Both the position numbers and the translations under genes were made by a program. Of a DNA stretch of 64,000 bases, positions 1 to 11,900 are shown one piece after another (within the stretch, counting starts at the first letter, position 1; each line of letters opens with the position of its first letter). The notes below the pieces were generated by a model. It had not been told where the DNA came from. It ran no database searches and saw only the letters and a program-made list of their open reading frames with translations. The stretch comes from Apostichopus japonicus (Eukaryota; Echinodermata; Holothuroidea; Aspidochirotida; Stichopodidae). The stretch is from assembly GCF_037975245.1 (NCBI RefSeq), contig NC_092566.1, positions 16,471,001-16,535,000 on the forward strand. Direction: 5' to 3'.

Positions 1-936
1 CTTGACTTTTGACTTTATAATTAACATATTTTTTTATAGACTAAATATACGCTAGAATGCACCGTTTGATGTATAAAATGTCCCAATTTCCAGGAGGTGT
101 TTGAGGAGGAAAACACAAAGATCCCCAGACACCTGGATTTGAGACATATGCAACTTTCGTTTCAAAATACAACATTGAAATTAAATGTACAGAAAGATCT
201 TCCTATTTAAGAACATGATCTGCCCTATTAAAAAAATATTGAAGATGTTTGAATAGTTTTCCATCACTCATTATTTCTCATCTAGTCGTTGTGGATGGTG
301 ATAAGATTAGGCTTCTTGGCCAGAGCTTAAATGAACTCGACATTTTCCAATTAGTTCGGCTACTAATGATATATCACAATCCCGCACAATGGATTGTCGA
401 AAATGACATGTAAACATTATATTGTATATACATTATATACAACTGAATCGATAAAAGTTTTATATTAACACATTCGTTCATAGATACCAAATATGTTATA
501 AGTAATATATTTTGTAATGAGTGACACATTATGTTATAAACAAACATTTTATTACAAGTAGTATATTATGCCATGAGTAAGACAATAGGTTGTAAGTAAC
601 ATATTATGTCATTAGTAACACATTATTTTTTTTCATTTTTGTATATTATTAGTAGCATATTATGTCATCAGTAACACAATATGTCATATAGTAACACCTT
701 TTGTTATCACTAACACATTGTGTCATAATTAACAAAATATTTTGTAAGTAACACGTTTTGTTATAAGTAACACACTATGTCATATAGATACACCTTTTGT
801 TATAAGTAACACATAATGTCATAAGTATCCCAATATGTTGTAAGTAACATATAATGTCATCTGTAACACTTTATGTTACTTAGTAAAACCTTTTGTAATA
901 AGTAACACAAGATAGGATACTCATATTTCTTTCCAG
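1..936. repeat. AT-rich intron or 5' flank with degenerate short tandem repeats
   Basis: No coding exon is recognised here. From about 470 to 910 the sequence is a degenerate tandem repeat of roughly 20 bp, built from alternating motifs like GTAACACATTATGTCATAA with many substitutions. It ends at the TTTCTTTCCAG acceptor of the first CUB exon. The stretch is probably intronic, because the first CUB exon starts in phase 1 and so needs an upstream coding exon outside the window. Confidence 0.6.
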
Positions 937-1280
937 ATGTTTACAATGTTACAGCACGTCATAACGTAACATCGCACAATGATGATACTGGATCATATCC
1001 ATGCAACCTTCATCAAGAGGAGGTTTACATCGCACCCGCTGGTCTGCATCTGCTTCTCACCATAGAGTATTTCAACACTTACAACGGAGACTACCTTAGA
1101 GTTGGAAATGGCAATGTAACAAACGAAAGAAATATTCTTCTGTACGATCGAGGCCATTTTATAATGAAATACGTGTTTTATCAGAGGAAAACGTTATGTG
1201 GTTGGCCTTCACATCGGATATCTATAACAGCTATGGTGGTTTCAGCGGTTTCGTGGAACCAGTTAACATGACGTTAGATG
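937..1280 (+). pseudogene. CUB exon copy 1, with a 1-nt frameshift
   Basis: CUB-like module exon, phase 1 at both ends. It begins after TTTCCAG and ends at GATG/GTAAG. It is nearly identical to the exon at 2203-2547 but one base shorter (344 versus 345 nt). The missing base lies between about 1146 and 1156, after the LLYDRG stretch. Reading through gives a shifted tail rather than the MWL...FSGFVEPVN ending, which continues intact in another frame from 1196. Either the exon is skipped (harmless, because it is symmetric), the gene copy is damaged, or this is a sequencing error. Confidence 0.75.
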
Positions 1281-3336
1281 GTAAGATAAATCATGCTTTC
1301 GTGTTCTTTTGTATTTTCTCCAGAGAGGCAAAACAAAAAGAGGAAAGGAATATACATGGCGAATGTTCGGACATTGTTACCATGTACCTTATACTCGATG
1401 TATAAAGTCCTAGTTGTCGCTTATTAAGTTACATTAATAACATTTGCAATACTTAGGCATGCATACGTACATGAAACCAGACCCAAACATGACACCGAAT
1501 AATAAGCATCCACTTTGCTGCACATACATTACAACATATGAAACTATTATAATATCGCAATTATCCCGATGTTATTGCTGCACATAGGGTACAATGTAAA
1601 GTTGGTGAATCGCCTGGTCCAAACCATGGCTTAACAACAAGCAATTGTGACTTGCAAAATTTGAATTTGAATTACGTCTATAAGTATAACTCTTTGCAGT
1701 TGAAACTACAGTTTGTCTTTCAGCCAATACATAGTGTACGTGCAATGTTCATGTGATCACGTAGTTTGGTCTTCTTCTCGTCTTAAAAGGGAATGTGCAG
1801 TAATATCGTATTATTTGCCATCAGAACTCGATTGTGAAAACGATTTCAGCTGTAAAAATGGAGCATGTATATCGCAGAGGTCTGTTTGCGACAGTCTTGA
1901 TAACTGTGCTAACGGTTTTGATACGACAGGTTCCATCCTCTCAGGTTAGTTATGTACAAAATAACAATAATATATACAGTTTATAACGAAATATGTTGTT
2001 TTGTCTTGTGTTTAATTCCGTTCTTTTGTGTTTATTTCTTGCGATGATAAGGAAACGTAAAAGTATAGCAAGAGGCACTACAACTCTTCGTTGAGGCATG
2101 AGTGATTGTAAGACTGCACCGTGTTGGTAAAATCAACATAATTATTTGAGCAGCTGAAAGAAACTGAATTTGAAAACTGAGGATCCTTATATTTCTTTCC
2201 AGATGTTTACAATGTTACAGCACGTCATAACGTTACATCGCACAATGATGATACGAGGACATATCCATGCAACCTTCATCAAGAGGAGGTTTATATCGCA
2301 CCCGATGGTCTGCATCTGCTTCTCACCATTGAGTATTTCAACACTGGATACGGATACTACCTTAGAGTTGGCAATGGGAATGTGAAAAACGAAAGAAATA
2401 TTCTGCTGTACAATCAAGGGACATTGAATAATGAAATACGTGTTTTATCAGAGGAAAATGTAATGTGGCTGACTTTCACATTGGATAACTTTAACAGTTA
2501 TGGTGGTTTCAGCGGTTTCGTGGAACCAGTTAACATGACGTTAGATGGTAAGATACATCGTGCTTTAGTGTGCTTTTTTATTTTCTCCAGAGAGGCAAAA
2601 CAAGAAGAGGAAAGGAATATACATGGCGAATGTTTTGACATCTTTACCATGTACCTTATACTCGATATCTTAAGTCCTAGATGTTGCTTATTAAGTTATA
2701 TTGATAACATTTGCAATACTTAGGCATGCATACGTACACACAACCAGACCCAAACATGACACCGAATAATAAGGATCCACTTTGCTGCACATACATTACA
2801 ACATATGAAACTATTACTACATCGCGATTATCGCGATGTTATTGCTACACAGAATGATACAATATCAAGTTGGTCAATCGCCATGGTCAAAACCATAGTT
2901 TAATATCAAGCTTGTGACATGCAAAATTTGAATTTGAATTACGTCTATAAGTATAACTCTTTGCAGTTGAAACTACAGTTTGTCTTTCAGCCAATACATA
3001 GTGTACGTGCAATGTTCATGTGATCACGTAGTTCGGTCAGCTTCTCGTCTTAAAAAGAAATGTGCAGTAATATCGTATTACTTTTTGCCACCTCCACATC
3101 GGATAATTTTAACCATTATAATGGTTTCAGCGGTTTTCGTGGAACAAGCGAATATGACATTTGACCGTTTCAATATTTGGTTACTCACGCACTTTGTGTG
3201 CATTTTTAAACTAATCTGAATATTTCATAGTGATAATTCAGGTTACACTGAGCAGAATACAGGAAATGCTTAAATAAATTGGATTACCGACGTACCCCAT
3301 TAAATTTAGTCTTTATTGTCACACGCGTTTACATAA

Positions 3337-3407
<71 letters not shown>

Positions 3408-5947
3408 AGAGAAAACCAGAGAAATAAGATATGACTCATAATTGACAAATAAGGAGTAAGTTTTAGAAAATATATTGGAATTTTCGGTCCCCCTTGGACC
3501 TTCGTCAGCAATACTTGGCAGTCGAATGATAAGTACAAAATGTGACACAATGAAAGTATGACGCTAGATAAGTGTAAGTTGCAATGATGGAATTAAAACC
3601 AAATAAACCATGACTATACAGGAAGCGGATTAAGGAGCAAAGAACGGATTACATATGCTTGTAGAACTGAAAGTTGTTAAGGGGTCCCAAGTCTTTGTTG
3701 AGGCCGGTGATGTGAGACTTAATACGAAAGATCCAATCGATTACTTTACGTTTACGTTCAGTAGTTGATTTGAAGTCCGAGGCAATTAAAATACATTTCA
3801 GGTTTTTTAGAGAATGACTATGAAGATTGAAATGTTCGGAAACTGGGAATCCTGCAAAATTATCACGAATAGATATTTTGTGATTATTAAAACGTAAGCG
3901 GAATCGGGAGCCTGTTTCACCTACATAATTGCCCTCTTTGCAAAGTACACAATAGAAAATGTAAATAACATTAATAGAATCACAAGAGAGGGAAGGGGGT
4001 CTTAGACTAAAGTCAACATTGGGAATCTTGACCACGGTGCCTGGGTAATATGGGGGCATATTTGGCATCTAGGTTTACCGCAAGGAAAATTGCCAGCGGA
4101 GGTGGAAACTGAGCGGGGGAGTCTGGAGGAAGTGAGAAGAAATTTAAGGTTGGGGGGTTGACGAAATGCTAGCATGGGGGGTACCTTAAACGATTCTCCT
4201 ACAGACTGATCGTCTTGAAATACAGCAAATTCCTGTTTGATGGAGCGAATGAAAGATTTGATGAGGGGGTTGTAACTGGTAACGAATGGATGTATCCTCT
4301 TTGTACACTAATATCCCTCACGATGAGGGAATTATCGCTTGTCAAAATTTTCTTTTTGAGCATGCCACCAACCCCACTTTAGGTGATGATCTTGGTCCCA
4401 TTTTACGTTTCATATTAGGTAATAATTATTTCTCTTTTAACTAGAAATGTTATCTACAAATCAATGGTACCGCTATGGGCACTAAGATGGCACCTTGTTA
4501 CGCCAACATATTTATGCACGAATTAGAACAGGAAATGCTATCCACTTCTCCTCTTAAGCCTTCACATTATTATAGATATATTGACGATATATTTTTTGTC
4601 TGGCCACATGGTGAAGAATCTCTCAAGTCTTTCTTTGATCATGTCAATTCTTTTCATGACAGCATTAAATTTTCTGTCGAAGTTTCCAAACATCAACTTT
4701 CATTCCTAGATGTTCTGGTCAAGTTGGATGGCAATTCCTTAACCACTTCGGTCTATTATAAGCCCACTGATATTCATATGTATTTACACTTTAATAGTTT
4801 TCACCCACATAATCTCAAGAGTTCTAATGTTTACAGCCAATGCCTTAGACTTAAACGCGTTTGCTCCAACCCATGTGATTTTGAACACCAGGTATCCATA
4901 TTAACTGGTTATTTCTTGAACGTCGGATACCCCCTTCACTTAATTAGACAGGATATTTCCAGGGCCGACAAGTTGAGCCGTGAGGACTTATTAAAATACA
5001 AGTCTAAAAGTCCCAACACACGCATTCCGTTCGTTACCAGTTACAACCCCCTCATCAAATCTTTCATTCGCTCCATCAAACAGGAATTTGCTGTATTTCA
5101 AGACGATCAGTCTGTAGGAGAATCGTTTAAGGTACCCCCCATGCTAGCATTTCGTCAACCCCCCAACCTTAAATTTCTTCTCACTTCCTCCAGACTCCCC
5201 CGCTCAGTTTCCACCTCCGCTGGCAATTTTCCTTGCGGTAAACCTAGATGCCAAATATGCCCCCATATTACCCAGGCACCGTGGTCAAGATTCCCAATGT
5301 TGACTTTAGTCTAAGACCCCCTTCCCTCTTTTGTGATTCTATTAATGTTATTTACATTTTCTATTGTGTACTTTGCAAAGAGGGCAATTATGTAGGTGAA
5401 ACAGGCTCCCGATTCCGCTTACGTTTTAATAATCACAAAAAAAATCTATTCGTGATAATTTTGCAGGATTCCCAGTTTCCGAACATTTCAATCTTCATAG
5501 TCATTCTCTAAAAAACCTGAAATGTATTTTAATTGCCTCGGACTTCAAATCAACTACTGAACGTAAACGTAAAGAAATCGATTGGATCTTTCGTATTAAG
5601 TCTCACATCACCGGCCTCAACAAAGACTTGGGACCCCTTAACAACTATCAGTTCTACAAGCATATGTAATCGGTTCTTTGCTTCTTAATCCGCTTCCTGT
5701 ATAGTCATGGTTTATTTGGTTTTAATTCCATCATTGCAACTTACACTTATCTAGCGTCATACTTTCATTGTGTCACATTTTGTACTTCTCATTCGACTGC
5801 CAAGTATTGCTGACGAAGGTCCCAGGGGGACCGAAAATTCCAATATATTTTCTAAAACTTACTCCTTATTTGTCAATTATGAGTCATATCTTATTTCTCT
5901 GATTTTCGTTAATAATATTTTCTTTTGGAGTAAACGTGGATTTTCGT

Positions 5948-5984
<37 letters not shown>

Positions 5985-8900
5985 ACTCGGTCGAAGTACA
6001 TTCATTTTACTTTCATACGAGATGGCATTGGTCGTAACATTTAAAGAACCTTTAGCTTATGAAAAATCTATATCTAAATTATATTCTTATATAAATCTAT
6101 ATATTTACTTCTTTTCAAAGTCATCCGATTATTCTTACTTTATTTTTACTATATACTATACATTTTATTAAACATCATATACCAAGTTATTGAAGGTCGA
6201 GTTCTCAACGCCTACAGGTGTGACTGATTTAGAAATGTGAACCAGTAACTTCAGTGCATGTTACTTCTGTATGAAATATTTACCCACAGAGCTCCAATGC
6301 GGAACCGAATTCAATTGTCAGAATGGCGCATGTATACCACACATCTTCGGTTGCGATAATGAACAGAACTGTGCTAATGGTCTCGACACTATTGTTACCC
6401 TTTCAGGTAAGTGATTACTATTTTTTAAATTGCAAAATGCAAAGATATACAAAATATCATAATGAAACTGGGGAAACAAATACAAACCAATTCACATTCT
6501 GTGTTAACGCATTAATAGAAACAGAACATGTTTCTTGGTTAACAGTTAACTTTGACCTTACAAATGCTATCATATAAACCAAAGATGGTGGTCGGGTTGT
6601 GTCCCCTGAAGATATTTTGAAAGTTACCAACACACATTAGATACAAACACGTACTAAAGTGAGCCCACAGTCTGCACATGGCGCGTACTTGCTGGGCAAA
6701 CTAAAAAAGTGATATGTTCCTCCCTGATTGTAAATTTCCTCCAAAAAAATCAAAGGAAGGTGCTTATTTATCAAGGGGCCTTATGGTATGACGCAGTTCC
6801 AGTTTACCATATTCATATTTAAACTAGAGACGTGCAATTGGCCGATGGCAAGCTCTTTGCAACTCCCAGATGATGGTAATGTAACACGTTTTATATATTT
6901 TGAGTAAATGACCCTGCCAGTTTTACACGGCATCCATTATTATTACGACATGTTATATGAGTAACAGCGTAACAAATGGATTGTGCTTAAATGTGGGCTA
7001 TACTATGACTATTGGAACACAGAAAACGTTTAATTTGGTAACCTTTATAACATTACGCAGGCGCGTATCCAGGATTTTCTAACCCGGGGGGCGCGAATTA
7101 CTATCTAAGCGGAGCGCCACCATCGGTTGGCGCGCAGCGTACAAGAAAATTTCTGGTTTTGATACCCCCCAGATCACCGGAAACGGCACTTCTTGGGCTT
7201 GAAATGACCAACCAGATGTACACTTTTTGCCTGAGAACCAAGTATTTCCTAATAGTTTTTTTTTTCCATCCATAACCTTTTTGAAGATTGTCAACCCGGC
7301 ACACGTCATGTTCGACCTGATCGCATCTCCTGTGGGTCTTTGCTTTTGTAGGTGATTCTACGTCGCGGCCCACAATACCCGTCAGCCCCACTTTTCAAGG
7401 TTTTAAGCCCCAAATTTGTTCAGAATTTGAAAATTCACATTTCTCGTGAATAAACTCACTTCAAAACATACCCATAATGTTGTACAAAATTTCATCTATG
7501 GACAACCAATATAGAAAAACTTCCTTCAACCCCTAACAGACCGGTCAAAATTGCACGAGAAGAGGGAAGTGTGATGCAGAATGTTGGTCAGAAATTTTCG
7601 AAAATTCAGACACAGTTAATTTATTGGTGTACAAATATTAAACCTCTTATAACGGCTATTATAAAACTTGGTTGCAGGAAATGAAAAACTAGCAGATATT
7701 TCCGAAACCGAACACTACACACATAGGCGTAGGAGGCGCGGCGGCAGTGGCGGAGCTAGGGGTATTGGTCATGAGGGGCGAGAATGGTCTGTAGGGGCGC
7801 TTTCGACACTATCTAAGCGGAGCGCCACCACTGGTTGGCGCGTAGCGCACAGAAATGTTTTGAGTAAAGATACTCCCTAGATCGCCGGAAATGACCCTTT
7901 TCAGGGCCTGGCTAATTTGCAGATAAACGGAGAATAGGGTGTCATCGCCAAATTACACCAACAAAATGTGACAAATGTCAATAAGTAGATGAGAGCGCAA
8001 TAAAAGAGTCAATAATGTAGAATAAGTAAAAAGTGGTAAAGAGCTGAAAAAGGCGCCAGCAGTCCATTTGAGTCCGTCAGGGGGGGGGGCATCCGCCCCC
8101 CTGACCGTATGGACGCTCCGCCACTGCGCGGCGGGGGTGCAGCCCCTAATTCGCCATTACTAATGTAAAAGAGAGTTTTGACATAATTGGACCTCCATGC
8201 TTTTTATACATCTACCTGAGACATGTCGTTGTTTACGTTAGCATCCCGCGGTATACTGCGCAATTTTAACGGACCGTACGGTACATGATGGCATGCGATG
8301 TAATAACCGATGCTTGCTTATATGATATTGAAATTGACACGTTAAACGCGCGCTTCGCGCGCGAAAATTGTTGGTTATTTTTTCAAGCGAGTCGGACAGT
8401 TTTGAGGATTTTCATCCTGGAACGCCATTTTCATGCTCACTGATATGATGTGATATCTGCTGTTTGCGTTACAAATTCGAACAGGCGCGTAGCGAGGAAT
8501 TTGCCAAGGGAGGGGCGAAGCTTGTAGGCAAATTATCTAAGCGTAGCGCCACCATAGGTTGGCGCGAAGCGTACAAGAAAATTTTGGACGAAAATGTCTC
8601 CCAGATCGCTGGAAATGGCACTACCAAGGACCATTTGTTAGCGCGAGGCGCACAAGCAAATTTTGGCAGAAAATGTCTCCCAGATCGCTGGAAATGACAC
8701 TTCCCAGGCCTTGTAAGTTGCATCTAAGCACTTTCTATTTTGAAATTACTTAGCGATATCATTTAAAAAAATGCTGAATGGGGGGGGGCGGTCGCCCCCA
8801 TCCCAAAATGCGTCATGTTCCCCGACGACACGGTCGAGTTCGAGACCTAGCCACAGTTGGTTTCATAGCACAATTCTACACACGCGTTATGATAGACCAT

Positions 8901-11900
8901 ATATAGTATATACATAGATCATTAGTGAGAGAGGAAAATGGAAACTTAAAAAAAATGGAGTTGTCGGTGTAAGGGGTAGGGTGAGGCACACTTTTACGAA
9001 ATCATTGATCCGTCACTGGCTACCCTTCAGCGCTGTAATGATGTCACTGTTCCTCTTTCTCTTCCCGGTGTCTTCGCGTTTTTCTTTTACTCCCTCCTTT
9101 TCTCCTTCTTCTCTCTTTCTTCTTTTTCTTTTCCCTTCCTTCCTATCCTCCTCCTCTTTTCCCCCTCTTTTTTCCTTTTTTCTTCTCTTTTTTTTCTCTC
9201 CTCTTTTTCTTACCCGGGGGGCGCGCGCCCCCAACGCCCCCCCCCCCTGGATACGCACCTGTTACGGGTTTCTATGGACAGATTCACGTAGATTCACTAA
9301 AAATATTAACTAATACTTAGCAACAGCTAACTATATACATATTTTCTACTTACAGAAACTACATATGTCAACCAAAGCTACAACGTGAGTTCGTATATGT
9401 TTGACTCTGGCGGGTACCCGTGCAAGCTGCAACAAGAGGAGTTTTTCATCGCACCCGATGGACACAATATTCTTCTAACTATTGAATATCTATTTACGGA
9501 GGAACTGTACGATGTGCTGAGAATTGGTAACGGGAATGATATCAAACAGGGACTTCTTCGGGAATACTCTGGAGGACCATTTATTCATGAAATAGAAATA
9601 TTATCAGAGGGAACTATGATGTGGTTGACACTCATTGCGGACGGTTCTATTAATTCTATAGGTTTCAGAGGTTTTGTAAAATCAGTAAATGCAACAGCAT
9701 ACAGTAAGTGAATTCATTTTCGTCCTAATTTTCGTTAAAAGAGCAATATGATTTATTAGTAACTTATGCAAGATTTAATGACCTTTGAAGAAAGTCTTGG
9801 TGCTTATTAGTTTGTCTACACGCTCGTTTCAAAGGCATCAACTTTCCAAATGATAAGTTATGACTTCGCAGGAACGTTGATAACAATCAAAAAAAGTAAT
9901 GTTCTCCCTAATGTTGGTTATATACAAAATAATAAGATATATTAAATTACGAAAGAAAACCCTTTTTGTGATCGATTAATAGATTCCAGCAAAATGTTCT
10001 TTGTGATTGATAATCATATAAGAGAATGTGTCATTTATAGTCAAACTCTTTTGCCAAAAAAAATACTACATAAAAGTATTTTATCATAACAGCAGAACAG
10101 AAACCACGATCACATCGTAGATGTATGGAACTGTGGATGGAGAGAAATGACTTCATTCTCTTTACCTGCAGAATTAAACTGTGAAAAATTAACTTTAATT
10201 GTAAGAACTGGGCGTGTATATCAATAGCGTAGTTGTGCGACACAATTGTTCAAATGGATACGACAAAGCAGGTTGACTCAAGTTAATTGCATAACAGTAA
10301 TTACATAACATCGATTTTAGCATTGACATGTAAAGGAGAAATGGAATGATAATGTAACTTACCCGAAGGATTGAATCTCAATGATCGTAAAAGATCGTTA
10401 AATATATACTCGATTAGGATAGTTTATATGCAGTCTTTTTACATGCTACGTGATATAGGGGGGCTGTTATTGTAAAGATCTGCACTTCTTTGTCCTTTCT
10501 GATCAGGTTTTAGGTTCGTGCATGCGTCTGTTGTGTATTTCACATGTCCTCAAAAATCAACTTTAGGCACGGCTTCAGGTAACCTTCGTTGACTGATGTC
10601 GTTGCTGTTTTAATACAGTGCGGAATTGTCTTAAATATATATGATTAGTTTGAATTCTCTCGACAGTAACAAGCAACTCTCAATTTTAAAACTAAGGTTA
10701 AATGCAGTTACACTTTCATTTCAAGTTTAAGTTATCTTAAACTTAAAACATTTTCGGATGGAAATTCAACGGTAATGATAGTGCAGTGTGTCTTTATGGA
10801 GAGTGGATTTCTGAAGATGCGTTTTGCAATGGTTAGGAAGAGCGACATGTTTTATAATGCACCGAAGCAGTGTTATTTATCAGCGATTGCTTTCTATTCA
10901 TATAATTCATTGTTTTAACATTTACATGTCATTGACATAATACCACTGATTAATGGATTGCATTATTCCTCCTACAAGCTTTACTGTGTGCTGAACCACA
11001 TCCACCAGATGAATTGGTTTCTCACCGTCCTGATTTACCAGAAGGGCAGTTGTATCCAAATGGAACTGAAATTATGTATGAATGTCCGGAAGGGTGGAAA
11101 TTCAACGGTAATGATAGTGCAGTGTGTCTTTATGGAGAGTGGACTTCTGAAGATGCGTTTTGCAAAGGTTAGTAAGAGCGACATATTTTACAACGCACCG
11201 AAGCAGTGTTTTTTTTATCATCGATTGCTTTCCATTCATATAATTCATTGTCTTAATATTTACATATCATTGACATAATATCACTGATTAATGGATTGTA
11301 TCATTCCTCCTACAAGCTTTACCGTGTACTGCACCACATCCACCAGATGAATTGGTTTCTCACATTGCTGATTTACCAGACGGGGAGTTGTATCTAAATG
11401 GAACTGAAATCATGTATGAATGTCCAGACGGATGGAATTTAAATGGCAATACGAAAGCAGTGTGTCTCTACGGAATGTGGACGAACGAAAACGCCTTCTG
11501 CTCAGGTCAGTCAAAGCGCCTTACGGCAATTGAAGTACTGTCATTTTCTCAGTCACTCAGTATACAGCTATATAATTTATTATCGAATTCTAAACATGCA
11601 TGTGGTCTCGTCGAAACTCGAAATGCTTATATCAATTATTAGTTTTTAGGAGTATAGCGATTGGCTTAAAATTTTAGTGAGTACATATGAAACATATCCA
11701 TTTCGATTTAAGTATATATTAAAGTTAATTTTGTTGTTTTGTTACAACGACTGATCTCCACAACTCTGTTATCCATCATTATATATTACCTATAACATTA
11801 ACGTTATGATATCAGAAACTTCAATATGATCATATGGTTATTGTAGTCTTGCTCTTTTACAATTTCAGAGATACTTCCCACAATGTGTCCATTTCAAAGT

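Larger units (their letters stand above)
3335..5982 (+). mobile_element. Penelope-like retroelement, 5'-truncated, head-to-head with an inverted second copy
   Basis: The sense part runs from about 4288 to 5982. It begins at reverse-transcriptase motif A (DVSSLYTNIPHDEG), then motif B (GTAMGTKMAPCYANI) and catalytic YIDD at about 4579-4590, a CGKPRCQICPHI zinc-finger-like motif, and a GIY-YIG-type nuclease (IYIFYC...YVGETG...RLRFNNH). Together these are diagnostic of endonuclease-bearing Penelope-like elements. The minus-strand arm 3402-4287 is an inverted copy of 5029-5917. Both outer ends abut (TA)n tracts. The element is dead: TAG at 4442-4444, a frame change near 5250 between RT and nuclease that both copies share, and a 2-nt insertion in the A-run near 5440 of the sense copy only. 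It sits in an intron of receptor gene 1. Confidence 0.9.
6407..9355. repeat. Intron packed with nested DNA-transposon repeats
   Basis: After about 0.6 kb of plain AT-rich sequence this intron holds a GC-rich repeat nest at 7058-9261. The outermost ends, CAGGCGCGTATCCAGG (7058-7073) and its near-perfect inverse (9246-9261), differ at one of 16 positions, with TTACG on both flanks. A ~75-bp motif containing GAGCGCCACCA and GTTGGCGCG recurs near 7102, 7812 and 8536; a related downstream part recurs near 8640. A short perfect hairpin CGCGCGCTTCGCGCGCG lies near 8347. No intact transposase is present. Confidence 0.65.

Noticed and set aside
1713-1824. In-frame upstream extension of LDLa exon 1 (QYIVYVQCSCDHVV...)
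   Set aside because: A possible acceptor at 1722 would give a phase that does not join the CUB exon; the stretch is duplicated intron sequence.
3306-3550. Minus-strand frames with long Tyr-Ile runs (also near 42118-42452)
   Set aside because: Translations of (TA)n microsatellites.
8981-9313. Phe/Ser/Leu-rich open frame and its antisense Lys/Glu-rich frame
   Set aside because: Products of the polypyrimidine tract, not coding.
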